A stretch of DNA of 48,854 nt from REEB481 sp964586595. GTDB lineage: Bacteria > Bacteroidota > Bacteroidia > NS11-12g > UBA955. The position numbers were made by a program, and so were the translations under genes. The notes below the pieces were generated by a model. That model saw only the letters and a program-made list of their open reading frames with translations. It ran no database searches and had not been told where the DNA came from. Positions within the stretch are counted from its first letter, which is position 1, and the number at the start of each line of letters is the position of its first letter. The DNA lies in NCBI GenBank assembly GCA_964586595.1, contig CAZPHB010000017.1:1-48854 (forward strand), written 5' to 3'. This document shows, in pieces, positions 34,647-43,876 of this stretch.

Positions 34647-37058
34647 TTAACGCAAATGATTGATTCTGTGCGTGCTGGTATTTCCGTTTTGATGTACCCG
34701 GATCAAATAAACCCCTTCGGCACAAGAACTCAAGTCAACTGTTGACAACAATGCCGACTCCAGGAATGTGTGTTTTTGGATCACGCGTCCATTCATATCA
34801 AGCACCTCTGCCATTTTTTGGCCGGAGCCGGCACTCCATTCAATCTGAAGCTGGTCAAAGGCCGGGTTCGGGAATACGTGCACATCTGCAGGCACAACAT
34901 CCGGGGCTGAACCTCCATTATTGCCAGACCTCAGACTGCTGATGGTAATGGTCTTGCAGAACGTGGCACTGCAGGCTTTCATTTGATCCCACACGGTCAG
35001 GCAAATTTTATAAGTGCCAACAGACGAATACGATTTGCTGCCGGGTTTCGCCACGTATGAGTAGGTTGCATCACCAAAATCCCATTTGTAGTTTGCTGCA
35101 TTCGAAGAACTTTTATTCGTCAAAAACACCTTCCCTTTCACGATGCTGTCCACCACGAAGTATGCCTCAATTTTACATGGATTGCAGGCGGGGACCTGAA
35201 TGGTCTTACAAATCATTGTATCGCAGGAATTGCAGGTATCAAGAACCTTCATGCAAACGGTGTAGGATTTTCCAGTTATATAAGTTGCTGTCACTAAACG
35301 ACCGCCTGCCGAAGTGCCATTACCAAGAGTCCAGCCGTACAAGCCGCATGATTGAGACTTCCCTTCGAAGGTAATTTTATCGCAGTTGATGGTGTAAGTG
35401 AAATCAGGTGCAACCAAGTTACAGCAAGCACCAACCGAAATAGATTTACAGATGACGGTATCGCAGTTATTGCAGGAGTCCACAATCCGCACACAAACAT
35501 TGTAGGTGCCTTTTTTGAACTTGTGCAGCGCACTCATGTCGCGCGTCGGGGCCGTTCCATCACCCCAAACCCAGGTTACCTTGCGGCAACCATTGGTGTT
35601 TTGATCTGTATAACGCACCTTAAACGACGCATCACTGCAATCCTTCACTGCGTCAGGCCAGGTTACTGCGACGCCCATATTACAGTATTTCCTAGTTGAA
35701 TCACATCCGGGCACCACGATTGATTTACAAATCACCGTGTCGCACTTATTGCAGGAATCGAGCAAGTATAAACACACCTGATACGTACCGGCTTTAGCGA
35801 ATGTATAGCTGGTCATCCTGCTGTAAATGAACTGTCCGCCGATGGCCCATTTGTATTTAACACAGTTGCCCATCGGTGCTTCAAAGTTGTACTTAAGGCA
35901 ATTGGATTTATCAATGCCCCAGCCGAATGACATGGGAATATTGCATCCCTTTGGAACAGGAATAATTATCTTCTTACAGATACGCACCGAACAACGTCCG
36001 TTGGGATGCTTGATGGTGAGGCACACTTCGTACGTGCCGGGCTTCGAAAAATACTTTTGAGGATCTTTGGTGTTCGCGCCCGTTCCATCTCCAAACGACC
36101 ACAAGAAGGTAGCTCCTTTTTCACTTGCGGTTCCGGTGAATTTAAAACCGGTTGTCCCGGGAATGCCCTGGAATACAAAGTTGCCCCAGATGTTACAACG
36201 CTGTTCGACAACAACCTTTTTACAAATTTTCACAAAGCAGCGCGGGTCCTTCCCGTAAATGGTCACACACACGTTGTACACCCCGGGTTTCTTGTACTGC
36301 TTGCTTGGGTTCTGGCCCTGTCCCTTGGTACCATCCCCAAAATCCCAGACATAACTTACACCATTCACACTGTTGGCGCTAAAGCCTACAATGCCATTCG
36401 GGTTTACCTTGAACGTATAATTTCCGCTGATGTTGCAGGGTTCTTTTCTGCCGCACTGAATGGTCACTTTCTTGCAAACGGTTTCGGTACAAACCACATT
36501 TGTTACCGGATTCTTCCAGGTCACAGTAACGCAAACCTGATAGGTTCCATCTTTAAGGAATGCGTGCTTTACTGCTTTGCCGCTTGCACTGCTCCCATTG
36601 CCAAAACTCCAGGAATAGCTTGCTCCGGACTGCGCTGATCTTGCTTCGAAAGAAACAGATCTGCAATCCGCCTTGAAGTTGAAATCCGGATTTAACACAC
36701 ATGATGAATCCTTCGCGCAGCCTTTAATTTCAACTGTTTTACAAATAATTGTATCACAAGAGCGGCAGCTGTCCGTAACCTTTAGACATACGGTGTATGT
36801 ACCTGTGGAAGGATAGGCATAACTGATTTGCTGACCGGTGGCATAGGTTCCATTACCTAAGCTCCACTTGTATTGAGGACAGGTGCGGGTATTAGAAGCA
36901 AATCCGCTGGCAATGAGCGTTTTGCATTCTACCTTAAAGGTAAAGTTGGCCATATCTGCACAACCTTTCTGGGTTTGCCCGAAGAGCGCTCCGGATGGGA
37001 GCAAATTTGCCGCCATCGTGAACAACCATACCAAGGTTGCACTGTATATTTTTTTCAT
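34647..37058 (-). CDS. Cys-rich PKD-repeat surface protein with T9SS sorting domain
   Basis: An 803-residue exported protein. After a signal peptide (MKKIYSATLVWLFTMAANLL) I count eight PKD-type modules, each with a core such as YVWDFGDGT or YKWSLGNGT and an ending TYxVCLxV. A cysteine pattern links successive modules: DSCxxCDTxICKxxxVxxC closes modules 1, 5, 6 and 7, and shorter ICKK or VCKK forms close the others. The last 80 residues are a T9SS sorting domain (VHVFPNPAFDQLQIEW, AEGVYLIRVHQNG). It is probably a long, disulfide-stiffened adhesin on the cell surface. It is the last gene of the sigma-factor operon, 44 bases after the preceding gene. Confidence 0.9.
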   Translation of the reverse strand: MKKIYSATLVWLFTMAANLLPSGALFGQTQKGCADMANFTFKVECKTLIASGFASNTRTCPQYKWSLGNGTYATGQQISYAYPSTGTYTVCLKVTDSCRSCDTIICKTVEIKGCAKDSSCVLNPDFNFKADCRSVSFEARSAQSGASYSWSFGNGSSASGKAVKHAFLKDGTYQVCVTVTWKNPVTNVVCTETVCKKVTIQCGRKEPCNISGNYTFKVNPNGIVGFSANSVNGVSYVWDFGDGTKGQGQNPSKQYKKPGVYNVCVTIYGKDPRCFVKICKKVVVEQRCNIWGNFVFQGIPGTTGFKFTGTASEKGATFLWSFGDGTGANTKDPQKYFSKPGTYEVCLTIKHPNGRCSVRICKKIIIPVPKGCNIPMSFGWGIDKSNCLKYNFEAPMGNCVKYKWAIGGQFIYSRMTSYTFAKAGTYQVCLYLLDSCNKCDTVICKSIVVPGCDSTRKYCNMGVAVTWPDAVKDCSDASFKVRYTDQNTNGCRKVTWVWGDGTAPTRDMSALHKFKKGTYNVCVRIVDSCNNCDTVICKSISVGACCNLVAPDFTYTINCDKITFEGKSQSCGLYGWTLGNGTSAGGRLVTATYITGKSYTVCMKVLDTCNSCDTMICKTIQVPACNPCKIEAYFVVDSIVKGKVFLTNKSSSNAANYKWDFGDATYSYVAKPGSKSYSSVGTYKICLTVWDQMKACSATFCKTITISSLRSGNNGGSAPDVVPADVHVFPNPAFDQLQIEWSAGSGQKMAEVLDMNGRVIQKHTFLESALLSTVDLSSCAEGVYLIRVHQNGNTSTHRINHLR

Positions 37059-37102
37059 AGGGTAGTTATTGTTGGATTTATAGGTTGGATGCCCAATACT
37101 GG

Positions 37103-39592
37103 TTAATGTTTAAGCAGTTGTGCCCGGGCACATGAACCATCCTTACCCATGGCGATAATCAGGTAGCGCCCGGGGGCCATCCCTTTCATGGAAAGGATTG
37201 CACGCATTCCTTCAATTTGTGCAGGCACGGCCACGGTTCTGCCCCATGCGTCACAAACTGTAAGTGATGCTATTTCCGAATGTTGCTGCACCAATGCCAT
37301 GTTGTCCGTTGGATTGGGGAAGACCTGCAGATGATTTATCTGTAGGGGTTTTTCCGCGATCCAGGAACCCATGTTGGAAGTCAGCATGCATGAAACGGTA
37401 TTGCTCAAAACACCGGGGGCCAAATCGAAGGCAACCCCAGCCCTGTTTTCTATAATTGTTCCCGCCGGATTTCCACTTTTCAGGCCAAGATGCAACCCAA
37501 AAAAACCTTTGGATAAGGTGTATTCCGGATTGGCATCTGCATTAGGAGGCAGGTTGATGTTGTTGAACGTGTAAATGAGGATGGCCTTACCCGGCAAAGC
37601 CGGATCGAGGATCATCTTTCTGCTGAAAGGATGACTGGAACCTGATTCACGGATGTATGCGAGGTTGAGTGAAATATCAATCGTATCCGTAACCTGTACT
37701 TGAGAAACGGTATCTAATCCCTGATTCTCAAATCGAATCACATATTGAATCACATTTTCACCATTGGGCAGATACGCTATGGTATCGCCCGGTTTTACGA
37801 TCGGAAACTGCAGTTTTTCAACACTCACCGAAGGACGGTCTGAAACAATCTGGGGAAGCGTATCGGTGTTATCCTCCGGATTTTCATCGGGTGTCAGCCC
37901 ATTTGGCGTAACAACCGCCTTAAAGCCCAGTTCTTCCCCTATTTCGAATTTTTGGGAAGAAATCCAGGAGGCCATATTCACCAAAAAAGCTTCCCCGGGA
38001 GCCAATAAGCCAATATTCCAGGTAAACTTACCTGTATTGATGATGTCAGGGGCGGGAGTTACCTGCAAATCACTCAGTTTCTTATTGTACTCCAGCTCCA
38101 GTCGTGATGATGAACTTACCTGACCGGTATTCTCAACTTTAATGATGTATGCAGATGTTGCATCGCGGTTCACCTTCCATCCATCACCAGAAGTAATGTC
38201 CACGCGCACATCGCGATAATGACTTTCCTGTGTTTGTTGGGGAAAGTCAATTTGATAAACCCATGGACTGTCGGTAAGGCTGATCTGAACTTCTTGAGCG
38301 GTGATCCAACCCGCCTGTGGTTCCAGATTGAGTTTTATCTTGTTTCCTACAACGGTTTTGAATTCATAATAACCGTTCCCATCGGTAAACAGGCTGCCAA
38401 GACCGGAAATATTCACCTTGCGGTTCGCAAGAGGCCGCTCTCCCGACTCTTTAACACCATTATTGTTTACATCATGATATACATAACCGCTCACCTGAAC
38501 CTTATCCGGAAGAAGTTTTACCAAGCCATAACCCAAATTCTTTCCAAGCACCTTATTCAGGGTTCCTGAAAAATAAAGTTCGTTTCTGGATGCAGCAATC
38601 TGTACAAATTGATTGGGTGTAAGAATGGGGTGCGCCACCCAGATTGGGTCTTCAAGCATGATGGTATTGATGACCATTTTGCTCCCTGTTTTGAAGAAGC
38701 GACCTACAGCATAAATCTTCCCTGATGACTCGCAGAATCCATCTACCGCACCAATACTGTCGAGGCCATTCATGGATAATTTAAGGGCGGAAAGACCATT
38801 CATTCTGGCCAGAATCATTCGGCCATTGGAATCCAGTCCACTGTACCAATAATCTCCGGCTACAGCATACAACCTTCTTCCACTTTTTACCGGGGTATAG
38901 TGCGTGGTAAACTGTGCACCATTAAAAAAAGCCAAACCTGGCGCTGTAGCACCATTTATTTTTCTGAAGCTGCCGCATATGGCTAAATCCGACCCGCGGG
39001 TTGCCATTTGCACAATCGTACCATCTGCACCGGGCACAGAAGAACCAACAGCACCCCATTCAGTTCCGGTATTTACCACCAGATTGTTCACCAGCGTGCC
39101 ATTCATTCTGCTGAAACGGCCTCCGGCATATAGCTGGTTGTTGAACACCGTCATGGTCTGAATGGTCGGCACCTGGGTAAAGAATGCGGTAAAAGAAGCT
39201 ACTCCTGTCCATGTGCGATTATCCAATACGGTCAGACAATTGTACTGGGGATCTGCATACAACCTAAAGTTCCCGGAAACATAAATCTTCCCGGAGAACA
39301 AGGCAAGATCCATGATGGTGCCTCCCTTTTGGATGCATAACTGAGGCATGTGCGTCCAGGTGCGCCCGTCGTATCTTGAAAGTCGGTACACATCCATGGT
39401 ATCGGAGTAGCGCTCGGGCCAAACCGCATAAATGTTGCCTTCTATTTGCCTGAGCAGCGGCGGTGCAGGCAATTGTGATTCCAATGGGAGTAACAATTGA
39501 GCCTTCGCAGGGACAATACTGTTCAACGTAAGGAACGCAGCAAAAACGACTGCGCCTATAGCAGATATATGTTGCAGGCTCTTTTTTACCAT
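37103..39592 (-). CDS. Large T9SS surface protein with propeller, SdrD-B-like and DUF11-like domains
   Basis: An 829-residue exported protein. The signal peptide ends near PAKAQ (residue 32). Residues 50-360 are repeated propeller-like blades (GKIYVSGNF, NNQLYAGGRFSRMNG, SDLAICGSFRKING, GKIYAVGRFF). Residues 366-430 are an SdrD B-like module (VSGYVYHDVNNNGVKESGER). Residues about 455-740 contain two Ig-like, DUF11-type modules (AYIIKVENTGQ, YVIRFENQGLDTVSQVQVTD). The end is a T9SS sorting domain (LQVFPNPTDNMALVQ). It starts seven bases inside the end of the transmembrane/barrel gene and so is translationally coupled to it. It is probably a structural or adhesive surface protein; the ligand is unknown. 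Confidence 0.9.
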   Translation of the reverse strand: MVKKSLQHISAIGAVVFAAFLTLNSIVPAKAQLLLPLESQLPAPPLLRQIEGNIYAVWPERYSDTMDVYRLSRYDGRTWTHMPQLCIQKGGTIMDLALFSGKIYVSGNFRLYADPQYNCLTVLDNRTWTGVASFTAFFTQVPTIQTMTVFNNQLYAGGRFSRMNGTLVNNLVVNTGTEWGAVGSSVPGADGTIVQMATRGSDLAICGSFRKINGATAPGLAFFNGAQFTTHYTPVKSGRRLYAVAGDYWYSGLDSNGRMILARMNGLSALKLSMNGLDSIGAVDGFCESSGKIYAVGRFFKTGSKMVINTIMLEDPIWVAHPILTPNQFVQIAASRNELYFSGTLNKVLGKNLGYGLVKLLPDKVQVSGYVYHDVNNNGVKESGERPLANRKVNISGLGSLFTDGNGYYEFKTVVGNKIKLNLEPQAGWITAQEVQISLTDSPWVYQIDFPQQTQESHYRDVRVDITSGDGWKVNRDATSAYIIKVENTGQVSSSSRLELEYNKKLSDLQVTPAPDIINTGKFTWNIGLLAPGEAFLVNMASWISSQKFEIGEELGFKAVVTPNGLTPDENPEDNTDTLPQIVSDRPSVSVEKLQFPIVKPGDTIAYLPNGENVIQYVIRFENQGLDTVSQVQVTDTIDISLNLAYIRESGSSHPFSRKMILDPALPGKAILIYTFNNINLPPNADANPEYTLSKGFFGLHLGLKSGNPAGTIIENRAGVAFDLAPGVLSNTVSCMLTSNMGSWIAEKPLQINHLQVFPNPTDNMALVQQHSEIASLTVCDAWGRTVAVPAQIEGMRAILSMKGMAPGRYLIIAMGKDGSCARAQLLKH

Positions 39593-41019
39593 TGATACAT
39601 CAGCATAAACTGCCCTCCGATTTGTTGATATGAGCTTCCTTGTTTCATGAGCGGCCCAAGACCTTTCGCCAGGATTAGGTTGGTGCGCATCATCAACTGT
39701 TTATTCACGCGGTAATAGAATCCTGTTCCCGCATTAAGGTCCAGGCGGGTGCGGATAATATTTGCTGCGTCAGTACTCCTTAACGGCTGATTGGTATTAA
39801 CTGTTCCTGCCATGCCTTGCTGTAACTGACTCCAGGTATAGTCGGTATATGGTGATGGAATGGTTGCCTTCATGGATTGTAAAATTCCAATTTGCCCACC
39901 GGCCTGGAATAATATTCCGAATTTAGGGGAAATTGCAATACATTGACTTATTTGGAACGGAATCAACAATCGTTTTTCAGAAAATTGAGTGACCACATCC
40001 ACCAGGGTATCTGTAAAACGAACAGGAATCCAGAACAAAGTATCTCCAGGCATGTTCCGATAAGGAATGGAGTCGGCAACCATTCTGGTTTTTATGCGCC
40101 AATGTTGCTTCAAGGGTGTTATGGGTTCGGTTGCGCCAAGTCCAAATTGTATTGCGGTGGAACCAATTGGGATTTGCAGCCCCACAGCATATTCATGCGC
40201 CAAGCCTTTTTGCTCTTGGGTGCGGTTCAGCACTTTCCCTTGCCAAGCGGCGTCTTGGGGAATTGATGCTGCTGTGGACAACATGGAGGCTCCGTTCCTG
40301 ATCCAGAATGCAGGCATCGGCTTACGCAGCCAAAGTGCCTTTGCCGGAAGATATGTTCCGGTGGTCCGTAAATATCCGGCATCAGGGGTGAAGCGCTCAA
40401 GGCTATGTATCCTGGGCCTCCGTGAATCCATCATCCATGATTCCACATTCAGCGAATCATGGAGGCCAAAGAAACCGATGTCCCCTGACAACACAACATA
40501 ATTTAACCCATGGTCGTAATTATCATTACGGCCATTGAGGAAGGAAGACTGCTGCGTTGGCGTGGAAGTATTGTGCTGTTTGATGCCAGAGTTTACCCTG
40601 CCTGAAATCGATGCTGCGCTATTGACGGCAGCGGGTTGATGAGGCATACCGGCGGTTTGGCTATGTTTTGTGCCGGCGTTCAAGTCCTCAACTTGATTTT
40701 GAACCGTTGAAGGATTTGATGCGGGAACAATCCACCATAAAAAGAACGCCCCTACCAACGACAGCCCGGCGAAGGAATACCACAGGATTGCACGCCTCCG
40801 TTTATTCTTCTGTGGCAATGTCGATGAAATCCGGACCCAATCTGCTTGATTTACGGGAATCTCATACCCTTGAAATGCGTCCTGAAAACCCTTTTCGAGG
40901 TTTTGATTTTCAGGTAAAGAAGAAACAATTCGGTTCCAATCCGAATAGTTGACAGGAATTTCGAAGTCCTTAAAGGCCTCGAGAAACTTTTGTTCAATAT
41001 CCTGCCGTTTTTGACTCAA
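39586..41019 (-). CDS. Membrane protein with duplicated cytoplasmic motif and predicted beta-barrel
   Basis: A 477-residue protein. The cytoplasmic N-terminus has two copies of one motif: FLEAFKDFEIPVNYSDWNRI (12-31) and FQDAFQGYEIPVNQADWVRI (45-64), each followed by SSLP or SSTLP. After basic KNKRRR comes one membrane segment (78-99), then a Ser/Thr/Gln-rich linker. The C-terminal part (from about 255) has alternating beta strands (AVGLQIPIGSTAIQFGLGA, FYYRVNKQLMMRTNLILA) and ends in the aromatic FMLMYQW, as outer-membrane barrels do. It overlaps the sigma-factor gene by four bases, so it is a likely anti-sigma factor or sensor. If the N-terminal segment is not cleaved, one chain would reach from the cytoplasm to the outer membrane. 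No family name is certain. Confidence 0.75.
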   Translation of the reverse strand: MSQKRQDIEQKFLEAFKDFEIPVNYSDWNRIVSSLPENQNLEKGFQDAFQGYEIPVNQADWVRISSTLPQKNKRRRAILWYSFAGLSLVGAFFLWWIVPASNPSTVQNQVEDLNAGTKHSQTAGMPHQPAAVNSAASISGRVNSGIKQHNTSTPTQQSSFLNGRNDNYDHGLNYVVLSGDIGFFGLHDSLNVESWMMDSRRPRIHSLERFTPDAGYLRTTGTYLPAKALWLRKPMPAFWIRNGASMLSTAASIPQDAAWQGKVLNRTQEQKGLAHEYAVGLQIPIGSTAIQFGLGATEPITPLKQHWRIKTRMVADSIPYRNMPGDTLFWIPVRFTDTLVDVVTQFSEKRLLIPFQISQCIAISPKFGILFQAGGQIGILQSMKATIPSPYTDYTWSQLQQGMAGTVNTNQPLRSTDAANIIRTRLDLNAGTGFYYRVNKQLMMRTNLILAKGLGPLMKQGSSYQQIGGQFMLMYQW

Positions 41020-41579
41020 TACGGAGAAGATTTAGGTGTGAGGAGCTGTTGCAATAACTTTCTGGCCCGCGCATATTGACTTTTACTGGTACCTTCGGTT
41101 ATTCCGAGCATGGCCGCAATTTCTTTATGGCTCATTTGCTCCAGGGCGAAGAGGTTGAACACCATGCGGTAGCCGGCCGGCAGCTGGTCAAGTGCTTCCA
41201 AAGCTGCTTCCGGGCTGCAAGGAAAGGACCATTCTTCGGGATCCGGGTCACCCAAGGATGTATCCAGTTCTTCCGGCAAGGTTGTTTCCTTCAGTTGAAG
41301 TTTTTGTTTTTTCTTGAAATGATCAATGGAGGTATTGATGAATATCCGGGTCATCCAGGTTTCAAAAGCGCTATCGCCACGATATTTTTCCAAGGTTGCG
41401 TACACTTTTATGAATCCTTCCTGGAATGCATCACGGGCATCATCCGGATCGGCGCAATAGCGCCTGCACACACCAAGCATCCGAGGACCAAACATGGAGA
41501 ATAATTCATGCTGGGCCTTCCGATTCCCTTGTCGGCATCCGGATAAAATCGACTGGATGACATCCACCCTTTTGTTCAT
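41016..41579 (-). CDS. ECF-type RNA polymerase sigma factor
   Basis: A 187-residue sigma-70 family extracytoplasmic-function factor. Region 2 includes DPDDARDAFQEGFIKVYATL and FETWMTRIFINTSIDHFKKK. Region 4 includes LPAGYRMVFNLFALEQMSHK and EIAAMLGITEGTSKSQYARA. It directs RNA polymerase to its own promoters. It is the first gene of an operon (41579 to 34647) whose next gene encodes the likely anti-sigma or sensor protein and whose last two encode surface cargo. Autoregulation is likely but not seen. No consensus housekeeping promoter is obvious in the 97-base divergent gap before the DUF4836 gene. Confidence 0.95.
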   Translation of the reverse strand: MNKRVDVIQSILSGCRQGNRKAQHELFSMFGPRMLGVCRRYCADPDDARDAFQEGFIKVYATLEKYRGDSAFETWMTRIFINTSIDHFKKKQKLQLKETTLPEELDTSLGDPDPEEWSFPCSPEAALEALDQLPAGYRMVFNLFALEQMSHKEIAAMLGITEGTSKSQYARARKLLQQLLTPKSSPY

Positions 41580-41676
41580 GCATTAGTCGGTGTTTGGCCT
41601 AAAAGGTTGCATGGAAATCTTTACAAGTTCCTGTTAAAGGCTTCATTCAGTTTTGCGATATTGCGGCCTCAACGCT

Positions 41677-43251
41677 ATGAAACCCGTATTCAAATATAGC
41701 TTACTTGGGGTGGGCCTTGTTGCTCTGGCCGCAGGTTCTTACTTAATCTTTTTTGCCGGCCGCGGAGACAGGCTTCAAAAGTACATTCCGGACAACGCTT
41801 CTTTGGTGGTAAAAATTGACCCAAAATCCATCCTGAAGGGATTGGATTTAGAGGCATTAAAAAAGAATGAGTCGTTTGAAAAAACCATAGCGGATATGAA
41901 GGATAAATCAGACCCTTTCCCCGCATTGCTTTCCCAGGCGATGAGCAATCCGAAAGAAACAGGCATCAACTGGCTGAAGCCGTCCTACGTGTTTATGCGC
42001 GCTGAAAAAGGCATTACCTACACAGCCATTTTGCTGTCGGTAAACGACCCCAACCAGCTGAAAGGCTGCATCAACGATCGTGTCAAAGACCATGAAGACA
42101 TTAACCTCGAAGACAATCAGTACTTCATGAAGGTCAGCAGTTCCGAATATTGGGGATGGAATAATGAAGTGTTGATGATCCTGTCGATGCGTGGCCGTCG
42201 CCAGAAGGATCTGATCAGCGACCACCTGAATCTGACTTATGACGCCAACATCAGTTCCAAAGAAGAAATGGCTGACATCCTCAACAGAAAAGCTGCTGTT
42301 TCTTTCTGCGTCAATGGGAAAACGCTTTCAGATGCACTGGAATCCATGCGCGGTGGATTTACCCCCTTCCAAAGCAAAATGTTTGGCGATTTTGCCGGAG
42401 GAACTCTGGAATTCAAGGATGGCGAAATATTGATGGAAGGCGTACAGAAAGGCGCCAAGTCATTCCTTGCGTCTAAATCAGAAAAATCATTCAGCACGAC
42501 ACCCAACGGCATCGTGCCATTTTTCCACATGTCGTATGCGCTGAAAATCAATCCCATGATGGAATTCTTGCTTCAGGACAAGAACAATTCTGAATCTTTA
42601 GGTTCAGGAATCATGAATAATGAATTCATGTCGTACCTGAAAGAACTGGGCAATGGTTTCAGCATGCAGATGTGGAATCAGGGAAGCCCAAGCGTTCGGA
42701 ATATGGACAATCCATTGCTTTCCGGAAACCTGGGCATGGCCATGCGGGTAGGCTTGGCTGAAAAGTCGCCAAAACTCGACTCTTCACTGGCCTTGTTTAA
42801 TCTGGGATTGAACAGCTACATGCAACGCCTTGCCAACAATTCATCGGCCTATGAGTTCGATGATACCGAGGCACCGGAAGCAGCGACACCATTACCTATT
42901 TCCCTGAATAAAGAGAACGGCATGATGAAACTTGTTTCAGGCCTTCACCACGACGGAAGCTATAAGTTGTGGCGTGACAAGCGGCTGTCGGATGATTTCT
43001 TTGATCAACCATTTCAATTTTGGATTGATTTCGATGAAGATCATTTCCCTTATTGGATGCTGGAACAAAACATGTCATCGCGTGAGCGGGCGGTTGTTAT
43101 GCGCAACATGAAACGTTTTTCACACGTGGAGGCGAGCGGCACTGCGGAGCGCAGCACCTTCAAACTGGTGATGAAGGATCAAAAAGAAAATGCCCTTGCG
43201 CAAATTCTGGATATGGTCCTTGATGCCGCAAAAAATGGCGCTGATATTTGA
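41677..43251 (+). CDS. DUF4836-like membrane-anchored protein
   Basis: A 524-residue protein. ATG 41677 opens MKPVFKYSLLGVGLVALAAGSYLIFFAG, an uncleaved anchor or signal; an ATG at 41653 precedes it without benefit. YIPDNASLVVKIDPKSILKG (near 35-55) is the typical start of DUF4836 proteins of Bacteroidota, whose function is unknown. The rest is a long alternating beta/alpha domain, probably periplasmic. The ABC ATPase gene starts 17 bases before its stop, which points to translational coupling, so the protein may belong with the ABC/FtsX pair. The sigma-factor operon is divergent from it. Confidence 0.8.
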   Translation: MKPVFKYSLLGVGLVALAAGSYLIFFAGRGDRLQKYIPDNASLVVKIDPKSILKGLDLEALKKNESFEKTIADMKDKSDPFPALLSQAMSNPKETGINWLKPSYVFMRAEKGITYTAILLSVNDPNQLKGCINDRVKDHEDINLEDNQYFMKVSSSEYWGWNNEVLMILSMRGRRQKDLISDHLNLTYDANISSKEEMADILNRKAAVSFCVNGKTLSDALESMRGGFTPFQSKMFGDFAGGTLEFKDGEILMEGVQKGAKSFLASKSEKSFSTTPNGIVPFFHMSYALKINPMMEFLLQDKNNSESLGSGIMNNEFMSYLKELGNGFSMQMWNQGSPSVRNMDNPLLSGNLGMAMRVGLAEKSPKLDSSLALFNLGLNSYMQRLANNSSAYEFDDTEAPEAATPLPISLNKENGMMKLVSGLHHDGSYKLWRDKRLSDDFFDQPFQFWIDFDEDHFPYWMLEQNMSSRERAVVMRNMKRFSHVEASGTAERSTFKLVMKDQKENALAQILDMVLDAAKNGADI

Positions 43252-43876
43252 CCACATCCTTCCGGTTCCTCTGGCGGAACAGGCAGCACAAAACAGTGTT
43301 TGGCGCACAAGGCTGGAGGTTCATCCCGGAAACCATTTTGCCATCATTGCCTCCTCAGGCCGGGGAAAATCAACCTTGGTGAATATTGCCTACGGCATAC
43401 GGCATGATTACAGCGGCAATTATGAAATTAACGGACGGCCGGCTTCTGTATTGAATGCCGTTGACTGGTCCATGCTGCGACAAAACACCTTTGCCTGTGT
43501 GTTTCAGGATTTGAAGTTGTTTCCGCAACTGAGCGCGCATGACAACCTGAAATTGAAATGTGACCTTGGCGCTTCACACTCCATAGTTCATGCAACAACC
43601 ATGGCCGAGCGGCTTGGACTGGCACCCTATCTGGACAAACCCTGCGGACAGCTGAGCATGGGCCAACAGCAACGAGTTGCCGTGGTCAGGGCTTTGTGCC
43701 AGCCTTTTCAATACCTGTTTTTAGATGAACCCACAAGCCATTTAGACCGCGCCAATGCAGAACTGGTGCTTGAATTGGTGATGGAGCAGGCCGCTGCGCA
43801 ACATGCTGCAGTGATGATTACCGGCTTGGACCAGGACCACCGCCTTCCTGAAACCTTTCAACAACTCAGCGTATGA
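43235..43876 (+). CDS. ABC transporter ATP-binding protein (LolD/FtsE-like)
   Basis: A 213-residue ATPase. The Walker A loop reads ASSGRGKSTLVN, where close relatives usually have PSGSGKST. The Q-loop is CVFQDLKLFP, the ABC signature QLSMGQQQRVAVVRAL, and Walker B YLFLDEPTSHLD. The H-loop His near VMITGLDQDHR is not in the usual place; GLDQDH may replace the typical THD. The start is ATG 43235 or ATG 43223; both overlap the DUF4836 gene. It pairs with the FtsX-like permease, whose ATG overlaps its stop (ATGA). It probably powers envelope remodelling or lipoprotein handling rather than solute uptake. Confidence 0.9.
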   Translation: MALIFDHILPVPLAEQAAQNSVWRTRLEVHPGNHFAIIASSGRGKSTLVNIAYGIRHDYSGNYEINGRPASVLNAVDWSMLRQNTFACVFQDLKLFPQLSAHDNLKLKCDLGASHSIVHATTMAERLGLAPYLDKPCGQLSMGQQQRVAVVRALCQPFQYLFLDEPTSHLDRANAELVLELVMEQAAAQHAAVMITGLDQDHRLPETFQQLSV

